Below, piece after piece: positions 1 to 4,655 of a DNA stretch of 41,633 bases. Every line of letters begins with the position of its first letter. Within the stretch, counting starts at the first letter, position 1. Location of the stretch: the IMG/VR virus record IMGVR_UViG_3300036766_000655, positions 1-41,633 of that record. The stretch is one strand, 5' to 3'. The position numbers and the translations under genes were made by a program. Under the pieces are notes generated by a model. It saw nothing but the letters and a program-made list of their open reading frames with translations. It searched no databases and had not been told where the DNA came from. The DNA comes from a virus.

Positions 1-141
1 TATGATTATTGCTTTCTTCCCTTTATAAATCCCTGCTACTATGTCAACTTCCGTATGGTTATTAAGGCTTGTAAGCCAATTTAAGACTAGTCTAGCCGCT
101 TGCCTTAGCCTTACTCCTCCCCCCCCCTAAAGTCCCTTCAT
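1..141 (-). pseudogene. 5' part of a gene crossing the circular junction, interrupted by an in-frame amber codon
   Basis: On the minus strand an ATG at 141-139 sits about 10 bases after GAAAGGGG, the ribosome site used by most early genes here. It reads only Met-Lys-Gly-Leu before TAG (129-127). The same frame is then open without a break from 126 to 1, through GGG GGG GGA GGA (a G9 tract) and then about 38 residues that look like protein (RQAARLVLNWL..., EVDIVAGIYKGKKAIII). It leaves the window exactly in phase with the frame that enters at 41633. If the molecule is circular the joined product is about 138 residues, ending at 41343. No ATG, GTG or TTG exists in frame after the amber codon. 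The amber could be a real nonsense mutation, an assembly error beside the homopolymer, or a sign that initiation is elsewhere. No family recognised. Confidence 0.5.
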
Positions 142-198
142 GGTCCTAAATCCCCTTTCTTGTGCTTTCAAAATTTTAACTTCCGCTTTGGGATTTTT

Positions 199-390
199 TT
201 ATTGTATTAATTCAATCAATTTAGTATTAAGTTTTTTTAGTTTTTTGTGTCCCATGCAATCGCAAAATTTACATTCGTTGCAAAAATTTAAATTTCCCAT
301 ATCTTCTTTTGGGATACCGCATGATAAATGTTGCATTTCTACACAAAATTTAAAACACTCTTCTTTAATTTTTTTCAATTTATTTTCCAT
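199..390 (-). CDS. Small Cys-rich protein (63 aa), possible zinc-binding
   Basis: Unrecognised. The frame is open further upstream, but that part is a shadow of the neighbouring 15-bp repeat, so I place the start at ATG 390 (MENKLKKIKEE). An AAAGGTG element lies just after the stop of the pentapeptide gene, about 14 bases upstream, which is rather far for a ribosome site, so the start is only fairly sure. The protein is a Lys/Glu-rich helix followed by about eight cysteines arranged roughly as CxxxC, a single C, then CNECKFCDC. This could be a treble-clef or knuckle-like zinc site. It is probably co-transcribed with the upstream pentapeptide gene. Its stop is followed in frame by more open sequence leading to the amber-interrupted gene at 141. 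Confidence 0.6.
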   Translation of the reverse strand: MENKLKKIKEECFKFCVEMQHLSCGIPKEDMGNLNFCNECKFCDCMGHKKLKKLNTKLIELIQ

Positions 391-409
391 CTTTTTTTCT
401 TTTTCACCT

Positions 410-625
410 TTATTTTTTAGCATCCTGCAAATTAGCATCCTGCAAATTAGCATCCTGCAAATTAGCATCCTGCAAATTAGCATCCTTCAAATTAGCATAC
501 CGCAAATTAGCATCCTGCAAATTAGCATACCGCAAATTAGCATCCTGCAAATTAGCATCCTGCAAATTAGTATGCCGCAAATCTACTAAAGAAAATAAGA
601 CGGTTTTGATGTCTTTAACTATCAT
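410..625 (-). CDS. Short pentapeptide-repeat protein (71 aa)
   Basis: After about 18 leading residues the protein is almost wholly A-N-L-x-x pentapeptides (ANLQD, ANLRY, ANLKD), about ten in a row. Pentapeptide repeats fold into a right-handed quadrilateral beta-helix with four repeats per coil. Ten repeats give only about two and a half coils, short for the family. Larger relatives such as Qnr and MfpA mimic DNA and act on gyrase, but nothing here shows that target. The start ATG at 625 follows AGGGGGTG and AAGG. A promoter with TTGCAA and TATAAT lies at 685-658. The stop is just upstream of the Cys-rich gene, suggesting one transcript. The DNA repeat makes repeat-number change by slippage likely. 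Confidence 0.75.
   Translation of the reverse strand: MIVKDIKTVLFSLVDLRHTNLQDANLQDANLRYANLQDANLRYANLKDANLQDANLQDANLQDANLQDAKK
419..578. repeat. 15-bp tandem repeat, about 10 copies
   Basis: The unit read on the plus strand is AGCATCCTGCAAATT with small variants (CCT/CCG, TCC/TAC). It is in phase with the pentapeptide code on the minus strand. Near-identity at DNA level, more than the protein code needs, points to recent expansion by slipped-strand copying. The other frames encode artefactual ISILQ or MLICR strings. Confidence 0.9.
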
Positions 626-657
626 CCTTAATCACCCCCTCTAAGAAACATAAAAAT

Positions 658-685
658 ATTATAGCACGATTTTTTTTTATTGCAA
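658..685 (-). promoter_or_regulatory. Sigma70 promoter for the pentapeptide gene
   Basis: On the minus strand: TTGCAA (685-680), 16-base spacer, TATAAT (663-658), with TGC just before the -10 box. It lies 33 bases upstream of the start codon at 625. The -35 is weaker than in the sister promoters. Confidence 0.7.
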
Positions 686-731
686 GCTTTTTCTTTTTAG
701 ATTTTTAACCTTTAAAGTTAAGGCTTGAAAA

Positions 732-980
732 TTATACGGATTCAATAGTTAAATATTCTTTTCTTTCCCCTGCTTTCCGCTTTGATTCATCCATTGCGTT
801 TTTAGCTTCATCAATTTCGTTTCTCCATTCATCTAAGCCAAGCCTATTAATGCAAACAACTAAAACATTTTCAGAAATAAAGTTACCCATAATTTCAACA
901 AAGTAGAAGTAAGAATCCCCCTTAACAAGTTCCAAACCAAATTTATTTGCTTCTTTGTTTATCTGCTTAAAAGTAATCAT
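732..980 (-). CDS. Hypothetical protein (82 aa)
   Basis: Unrecognised. I start it at ATG 980 (MITFKQINKEANK) because TAAGGAG lies 9 bases upstream. A longer frame exists to 1046 but overlaps the 59-residue gene at 994-1173. It has a mixed alpha/beta look: an N-terminal helix, a central hydrophobic beta-rich stretch (SYFYFVEIMGNFI, VLVVCINRLG), and a charged C-terminal helix ending in TIESV. The ribosome site overlaps the stop of the 59-residue gene, so the two are probably translated together from the promoter at 1232-1204. A small early accessory protein is the most that can be inferred. Confidence 0.75.
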   Translation of the reverse strand: MITFKQINKEANKFGLELVKGDSYFYFVEIMGNFISENVLVVCINRLGLDEWRNEIDEAKNAMDESKRKAGERKEYLTIESV

Positions 981-993
981 CTTGCTTTGCTCC

Positions 994-1173
994 TTACCAG
1001 TTTTCAGGGGAAACATTTTCAAGGTAGCTAATAATATCTTCTTCATAACCTACACAACCTATATTAACTATAACTCCATCTTTTCCCTTGCCCACATACT
1101 CATTATTTTCTATCCAAACTATCCCGCTTTCAAGGTAGGTTTTTAAAATCTTGTTTTCTTTTTTCTGTTTCAT
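994..1173 (-). CDS. Hypothetical protein (59 aa), small early gene
   Basis: This short gene begins MKQKKENKILKTYLESG and ends SPENW. It has an ATG at 1173 directly after the genome's stereotyped ribosome site GAAAGGGGAAAGAAG, and a consensus promoter at 1232-1204. The reading has no gaps and ends at TAA 996-994, 13 bases before the start of the next gene at 980. The protein is acidic overall with a small beta-rich middle (GVIVNIGCVGYEED). No family recognised. The promoter, ribosome site and coupling to the next gene make it convincing despite its size. Confidence 0.75.
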   Translation of the reverse strand: MKQKKENKILKTYLESGIVWIENNEYVGKGKDGVIVNIGCVGYEEDIISYLENVSPENW

Positions 1174-1203
1174 CTTCTTTCCCCTTTCTTCCTATCTGTT
1201 AAG

Positions 1204-1232
1204 ATTGTATCACAAACCGTTTCCCTTGTCAA
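1204..1232 (-). promoter_or_regulatory. Sigma70 extended -10 promoter
   Basis: Minus strand: TTGACA (1232-1227), 17-base spacer, TACAAT (1209-1204), preceded by TGA (extended -10). It drives the genes at 1173-994 and 980-732. Confidence 0.85.
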
Positions 1233-1240
1233 GTCTTTTT

Positions 1241-1507
1241 TTAGTTATTTTTAAAAATTCTTTTCATCCCATAATCTTCCGCAAAGCTATCAACATATCC
1301 CAAACCGGAAGGAAGAAAACCATTTTTACAAAAAACGCTAACTAAAGTTTCTTTTCCTTTTTCGCTAAAGTCAACCGCAATAACATCAAAGCTATTTAGC
1401 TTTCCTTCCATACAATCAAACCGCAACTTTTCCGCTTGTTCCTTGCTATCGCAAGAATAAAACATTCTGTAAATTCCATCTTCCCGCTTTTTGCTTTTTC
1501 CCTTCAT
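1241..1507 (-). CDS. Hypothetical protein (88 aa)
   Basis: Unrecognised small basic protein (MKGKSKKREDGIYRMF...). The ATG at 1507 follows GAAAGGGGAACTAAG, and there is a dedicated promoter at 1592-1564. Visible features are a Lys/Arg-rich N-terminus, a beta-alpha-beta-like core (IYRMFYSCDSKEQAEKLRF, SFDVIAVDFSEKGKETLVSVF) and a Gly-rich segment (GFLPSGLGYVDS). The stop is followed at once by the promoter of the next unit, so this gene is its own transcription unit. The function may be host takeover, as for other small early phage genes, but this rests on position only. Confidence 0.8.
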   Translation of the reverse strand: MKGKSKKREDGIYRMFYSCDSKEQAEKLRFDCMEGKLNSFDVIAVDFSEKGKETLVSVFCKNGFLPSGLGYVDSFAEDYGMKRIFKNN

Positions 1508-1563
1508 CTTAGTTCCCCTTTCTTGTTTGTGGTTTGTTTTTCCGTTTCCCTATCTTGATAAGA

Positions 1564-1592
1564 AGTATAACATAGCCTTTAAAGTTTGTCAA
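1564..1592 (-). promoter_or_regulatory. Sigma70 extended -10 promoter with a CTTTAAAG palindrome in its spacer
   Basis: Minus strand: TTGACA (1592-1587), 17-base spacer, TATACT (1569-1564), preceded by TGT. The spacer holds AACTTTAAAGG, a member of the recurrent palindrome family of this genome, so a regulator could bind between the two promoter boxes. Confidence 0.88.
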
Positions 1593-1632
1593 GTCTTTTT
1601 TTCTATTTTTTTAAAATATTTTTCAATAAAAA

Positions 1633-1656
1633 AAAGGCGGTATTTCTACCGCCTTT
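1633..1656 (-). terminator. Rho-independent terminator
   Basis: A perfect 10-bp stem AAAGGCGGTA/TACCGCCTTT with a 4-base loop. On the minus strand it is followed by a run of eight T. It ends the transcript of the gene at 1879-1673. Confidence 0.92.
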
Positions 1657-1672
1657 CTTTTCCCCCTTTCCC

Positions 1673-1879
1673 TTATTCAAGGTTTATAATCCGATTGTAA
1701 AAGCTAGAATGGTAGTTACTAAAGTTCTTTGTATCATATTCCATTAGTTCATTGTAGATATAAAAACTGGTTTGAGTAAACTCCAATTTATCAAGTTTCA
1801 AAAGTTCATCAATAATAAAGTTCTTGTTTCCGTTAATCCAACTATCTACCATTTCTTCCGCTTGGGATAAGTTAATCAT
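1673..1879 (-). CDS. Hypothetical protein (68 aa)
   Basis: Unrecognised, probably all helical (MINLSQAEEMVDSWINGNKN ..., then LLKLDKLEF and YNELMEYDT). The ATG at 1879 follows GAAAGGGGAAAAAAG. A promoter lies at 1964-1937 and a strong terminator directly downstream, so this is a self-contained one-gene unit. It is the first minus-strand gene of the left arm, closest to the divergent non-coding region, and so is probably transcribed very early. Confidence 0.8.
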   Translation of the reverse strand: MINLSQAEEMVDSWINGNKNFIIDELLKLDKLEFTQTSFYIYNELMEYDTKNFSNYHSSFYNRIINLE

Positions 1880-1936
1880 CTTTTTTCCCCTTTCTTTCTG
1901 CTTTGTTGTTCTTCCGTATCCCTTAGCCTAAGTAGA

Positions 1937-1964
1937 AGTATAGCATTTTAAATTTAAATGTCAA
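1937..1964 (-). promoter_or_regulatory. Sigma70 extended -10 promoter, leftward side of the divergent region
   Basis: Minus strand: TTGACA (1964-1959), 16-base spacer containing TTTAAATTTAAA, TATACT (1942-1937), preceded by TGC. It drives the gene at 1879. Confidence 0.85.
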
Positions 1965-2056
1965 GAAAAAAATGAAGTTTTTTTAAAAAAAGTTTTGTCT
2001 ATTATATGTTAAAATGGACCTACTTTTTTATAACTTTTTCTCTTTATCCCTTTCTT

Positions 2057-2073
2057 TTGGCATGGTTTAAGCA
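2057..2073 (+). promoter_or_regulatory. TTGGCAT-N-GC element L1 (sigma54-like or operator)
   Basis: TTGGCATGGTTTAAGCA. GG (2059-2060) and GC (2071-2072) are ten bases apart, as in sigma54 -24/-12 promoters. The -12 box is AAGC, the poorest of the seven copies. Confidence 0.45.
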
Positions 2074-2113
2074 AGTAAAAAAAGTTAAAATTTCTTTTTT
2101 CACTCTTTTACTT

Positions 2114-2130
2114 TTGGCATGATTGATGCT
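2114..2130 (+). promoter_or_regulatory. TTGGCAT-N-GC element L2
   Basis: TTGGCATGATTGATGCT followed by AA. It has GG-N10-GC spacing and can also be read as an inverted repeat TTGGCA-N7-TGCTAA. Confidence 0.5.
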
Positions 2131-2453
2131 AAGAAAAAGTTGATTTTAAAGAAAGTTACTTTTCAATTCTAAGGCTATTTAAGACTAGATTATTGGGAAA
2201 GGTGAAAAATAAAAAGTAATAAAATCAATAGTTTGAAAGAAAAACAAAAAAGGCTAGGGGAATGTATCAATAACTATCTAAACTTGTCTTAAATAGGCTT
2301 GTAGTGATTCCGTAATAAAATCAATGGTTTTCTCCCTATAGTTATGTATAATTATAGTTAACTGTAAACCATTATCATTTTTCTGAAAACATTACCAAAA
2401 GTAAATTACTTTTTGTAACTATGCAAAAAGTTCATAGGTAAAAAAGTAAGAAG

Positions 2454-2497
2454 TTAGAAAATCTAATCTTTAGAAGTTGAAAGATTAGTTTTTCTAA
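2454..2497. repeat. Long hairpin (18-bp stem, 17 of 18 paired)
   Basis: Left arm TTAGAAAATCTAATCTTT (2454-2471), 8-base loop, right arm AAAGATTAGTTTTTCTAA (2480-2497). One mismatch. It lies inside the divergent region. A shorter copy of the left arm (AATCTAATCTTT) recurs at 2544-2555. It may be an origin structure, an RNA element or a binding site. Confidence 0.8.
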
Positions 2498-2668
2498 TGT
2501 TTAGCAAATTGATTAACTTTTAGTAGAAAGATAGTGATTAAAGAATCTAATCTTTGTTTAAAATGATTATTTTTTTTAATAAAACTTTTTTCAGCTAAAT
2601 TTAAAATTGGAATGAAAAATGCAAGCGGAAAGAAAGAAAAATAAAAGTAAAAAAACATAAAAAAAGAC

Positions 2669-2696
2669 TTGACAAATAAAAATTTTGTGTTATCCT
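2669..2696 (+). promoter_or_regulatory. Sigma70 promoter, rightward side of the divergent region
   Basis: TTGACA (2669-2674), 16-base spacer, TATCCT (2691-2696), preceded by TGT. The stretch CTTGACAAATAAAAATTTTG is identical to that in the promoter of the SprT-like gene at the right end of the window, on the other strand. Confidence 0.8.
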
Positions 2697-2736
2697 TGTT
2701 ATTAGATACGAAAGAAAAACAGAAAGGGGAAAGAAG

Positions 2737-2991
2737 ATGGAGATTAAGAAAGCAGAAAAGAAGCTAGAGAAAAACGGTTTTCAGATTGTTGGAAATATGG
2801 CAACTTTGGAAGGTTCTAATTATCATATTGAATTTCTTAGGTCTACTAATGGTTATGAAACTATTGAAATATGCTGTATCAAGGTTCAGCGCAATGGAGT
2901 TATAGACCATCCTGAATATGATGATTTTAATGGTACTTACTGCAACAATTTAACGCAAGCTATTAGATATTGCAAAAATTGGAATTTTTAG
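2737..2991 (+). CDS. Hypothetical protein (84 aa)
   Basis: The ATG follows GAAAGGGGAAAGAAG and the promoter at 2669-2696. The N-terminus is a Lys/Glu-rich helix (MEIKKAEKKLEKNGF). The rest is beta-rich and ends with a cysteine-containing helix (YCNNLTQAIRYCKNWNF). The middle (IKVQRNGVIDHPEYDDFNGTY) resembles a loose pattern I associate with small uncharacterised phage proteins (V-x-R-x-x-x-D-x-x-x-DxF-x-G-x-x-x-x-NL-x-x-AI). That likeness is from memory and gives no function. It is the first rightward early gene next to the divergent region. Confidence 0.8.
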   Translation: MEIKKAEKKLEKNGFQIVGNMATLEGSNYHIEFLRSTNGYETIEICCIKVQRNGVIDHPEYDDFNGTYCNNLTQAIRYCKNWNF

Positions 2992-3008
2992 AAGAAAGGG
3001 GAAGAAAG

Positions 3009-3040
3009 AAAGCGGGAAGAAATTCACGCTTTTTTTTGCA
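3009..3040 (+). terminator. Weak terminator after the 84-aa gene
   Basis: A 6-bp stem AAAGCG/CGCTTT with a 12-base loop, followed by a T run. Weak stem but good T tract and position. Confidence 0.5.
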
Positions 3041-3058
3041 TTTTTTTAAAAAAAAGAC

Positions 3059-3087
3059 TTGACAAGGTAAAAGGTTTGTGGTATTGT
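3059..3087 (+). promoter_or_regulatory. Sigma70 extended -10 promoter
   Basis: TTGACA (3059-3064), 17-base spacer, TATTGT (3082-3087), preceded by TGG. It drives the 117-aa gene at 3133. Confidence 0.82.
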
Positions 3088-3132
3088 ATTATCAAGATGG
3101 AAGAAACGAAAAACACGAAAGGGGAAAACAAG

Positions 3133-3486
3133 ATGGACCAGAAAGAAAAAAATCAGCAGATAGCCGCAACGATTTTAAAAAAGAAAACGCAAATAGCAAG
3201 TTTCAAGATTGCGGGGGAAGGTGTAGCCGCAACAATCGGAAACAAGGTGAAAGGCTATGAAAGTTTTAAAAGGATTTTTGCGATTATTCAGGAAGTAGAA
3301 GCAGGGGAAGAATGGGAATTAAGAATGGATGGAAGGACCGCAACATTTAAAACCGCTTGCCAAGCTAAAAATTTTGTTATGCAGGAACTAACAGAAATGG
3401 CTAATAACGGAAGTTCTACAATTTGCCTTATTAAGTATCACGCAAAAAGCAAAATTGGGGAAATGGTTATTAAGGCTATTTCATAA
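3133..3486 (+). CDS. Hypothetical protein (117 aa)
   Basis: I start it at ATG 3133 (MDQKEKNQQIAATILKKKTQ) because GAAAGGGGAAAACAAG lies just upstream. The same frame is open back to 3076, but that would begin inside the -10 box of the promoter at 3059-3087, so the longer version is untenable. The protein is basic: an N-terminal helix, a beta-rich middle (SFKIAGEGVAATIGN, WELRMDGRTATFK) and a C-terminal helix and strand ending VIKAIS. It contains repeated short Ala/Ile/Thr motifs but no family I can name. A strong terminator follows, so this is a one-gene unit. Confidence 0.8.
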   Translation: MDQKEKNQQIAATILKKKTQIASFKIAGEGVAATIGNKVKGYESFKRIFAIIQEVEAGEEWELRMDGRTATFKTACQAKNFVMQELTEMANNGSSTICLIKYHAKSKIGEMVIKAIS

Positions 3487-3508
3487 AAAAGAAAGGAAGA
3501 AAGGAAGA

Positions 3509-3540
3509 AACAAGGGGGAAAAATTCCCCTTGTTTTTTTG
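3509..3540 (+). terminator. Rho-independent terminator
   Basis: AACAAGGGG (3509-3517) pairs with CCCCTTGTT (3526-3534), followed by a T-rich run. It ends the rightward early unit. Confidence 0.92.
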
Positions 3541-3594
3541 TTTTTTTCTTGCTTTAAAGTTAAAAAATATTTTCATTTAAAGTAAAAATAATGC

Positions 3595-3623
3595 TTGACA
3601 AAGTTTTTATATTGTGCTATACT
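3595..3623 (+). promoter_or_regulatory. Sigma70 extended -10 promoter
   Basis: TTGACA (3595-3600), 17-base spacer, TATACT (3618-3623), preceded by TGC. It leads into a broken small reading frame at 3658, not an intact gene. Confidence 0.85.
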
Positions 3624-3657
3624 CTTTTTTAAGATGGAAGAAAGAAAGGGGAACAGG

Positions 3658-3731
3658 ATGATTTTGATGGTGAAGGATGGATAGCGGAAGATAACGATAT
3701 AGCAGACTTTCCCGTTAAACTTATATTCTAG
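3658..3731 (+). pseudogene. Frameshifted micro-gene behind a complete promoter and ribosome site
   Basis: The ATG at 3658 follows GAAAGGGGAACAG, the standard early ribosome site, but its own frame stops after eight codons. Shifting one base after the ATG, at a TTTT run (3662-3665), opens a protein-like frame (FDGEGWIAEDNDIADFPVKL...) to TAG 3729-3731. One extra T would give a 24-residue acidic peptide beginning MIFDGEG. It is either a decayed gene or a homopolymer error in the sequence. The intact promoter favours a recent change. Confidence 0.4.
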
Positions 3732-4546
3732 CGGTAACAGACAAAGAAAGGTGATTAAATATCCCCTTTTTATTTTGCTTTTGTGGTCCTTTAAAGTTTA
3801 GACAAGCAAAGAATGGAGAAAGAAGAAAGGGTAAAATGTGATTTTGTGTCCCCCTGTAAAGCAATCTAAGGCGATTGCAGACATTTAAAAAGTTGATTTG
3901 ATGGGCAATCGGGGGAAGTTGATAGGGTATCCCAAAGGGACCAAATTTTTTAAAACGGGAAACGGAAAAACTCAATAAAATCAAGGGCAAAAAAAAAAAA
4001 AAAAACAGATTACCTTACCCTGCTATATGGTCCATTTCATCCCCCGACACGGGGGAAAATTTCCTTTCAGAAGGGTTAACTATAAAACTTTTTTTTTTTT
4101 TTTTTTTTCTTAGTATATCTTATTTTATTTCTAGAAGATTCTTGTAACCGCTTGATTTTCTTATGGATTTACTTCTAGCCGATAGGCTGTTATTGAATTA
4201 TAGTATATTATATGTTATGAATAAAATCAGGATGTTAGCTGATAGCCAAAAAAAAAATGAACCGTTTTTTTTTTTTTTTTTGATATACCCGTTTTGAAAT
4301 TCAAGATTATTTTTTTTATTGATACGGTCCCGGTCCCGGTCCTGATTTTTTTTTTAAAAAAAATATACTGCAAAGTATACAGGGTATACCGCCATGAAAA
4401 ATCTACTTTCCTTGTTTGCTACAATCCCCCTAGCCGCATTACAAAAAAGATTTTAGAACCGCTTTCAATATCCCCCTGCTTTGCTTTATTCAGCCTATAA
4501 CATATACCGCATTATCAAACCGTTTCCATTTTTTTTTATTTTTCGC
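3732..4546. other. Homopolymer-rich non-coding stretch
   Basis: No convincing gene on either strand. It contains A17 (3989-4005), T20 (4089-4108), A10 (4248-4257) and T17 (4265-4281), plus a GC hairpin CCCCCG/CGGGGG (4041-4055) that stands out from the AT-rich background. It also has a three-fold GGTCC(C) repeat near 4327-4341 and a small hairpin TATACT/AGTATA near 4371. The frame at 4294-4500 lacks a ribosome site and has low-complexity content, so I do not call it. Confidence 0.7.
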
Positions 4547-4575
4547 TTGACTTTGCCCTGCCTTTATGGTATAAT
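4547..4575 (+). promoter_or_regulatory. Promoter of the late (structural) operon
   Basis: TTGACT (4547-4552), 17-base spacer, TATAAT (4570-4575), preceded by TGG. It is the best promoter upstream of the 25-kb rightward operon. The leader of about 75 bases lacks a Shine-Dalgarno site before ATG 4656. Confidence 0.88.
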
Positions 4576-4655
4576 CATAGCTGGCGCACTTTTACATAAA
4601 AGAACAATTTAAACTAAGACTAAAAAGAATAAAGACAAAACACAATCATACACAA

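Larger units (their letters stand above)
1965..2668. other. Divergent non-coding region, candidate replication origin and control region
   Basis: About 700 bases with no credible gene on either strand, between the leftward promoter (1964) and the rightward one (2669). It holds two TTGGCAT-N-GC elements (2057-2073, 2114-2130) and an 18-bp imperfect inverted repeat (2454-2497). AAGGCTATTTAAGAC (2171-2185) has an inverted, nearly identical copy at 2286-2300. AATAAAATCAAT occurs at 2219 and 2314, and AATCTAATCTTT at 2460 and 2544. It is very AT-rich and is the only divergent gene boundary of the circle, which fits an origin. No clear DnaA boxes were seen. Confidence 0.6.

Noticed and set aside
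127-129. Amber (TAG) reassignment to an amino acid, as in some gut phages
   Set aside because: Several genes here end in TAG in the expected place (for example 2991, 19323, 21969 and 28584), and no suppressor tRNA gene was recognised.
140-589. Plus-strand frame of 149 codons rich in ISILQ repeats
   Set aside because: It is the reverse-strand shadow of the 15-bp repeat that encodes the pentapeptide protein and lacks a ribosome site.
410-625. CRISPR-like array from the regular 15-bp repeat
   Set aside because: The repeat unit is too short, has no unique spacers and is fully explained by pentapeptide coding.
3721-3990. Minus-strand frame of 89 codons
   Set aside because: No ribosome site or promoter; composition is that of non-coding T/A-rich DNA next to homopolymers.
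4163-4500. Plus-strand frames around 4163 and 4294-4500, separated by a T17 tract
   Set aside because: They run through long homopolymers and a GGTCCC repeat, have no ribosome site, and show no protein-like pattern. Only the possibility that the tract length is wrong is worth noting.
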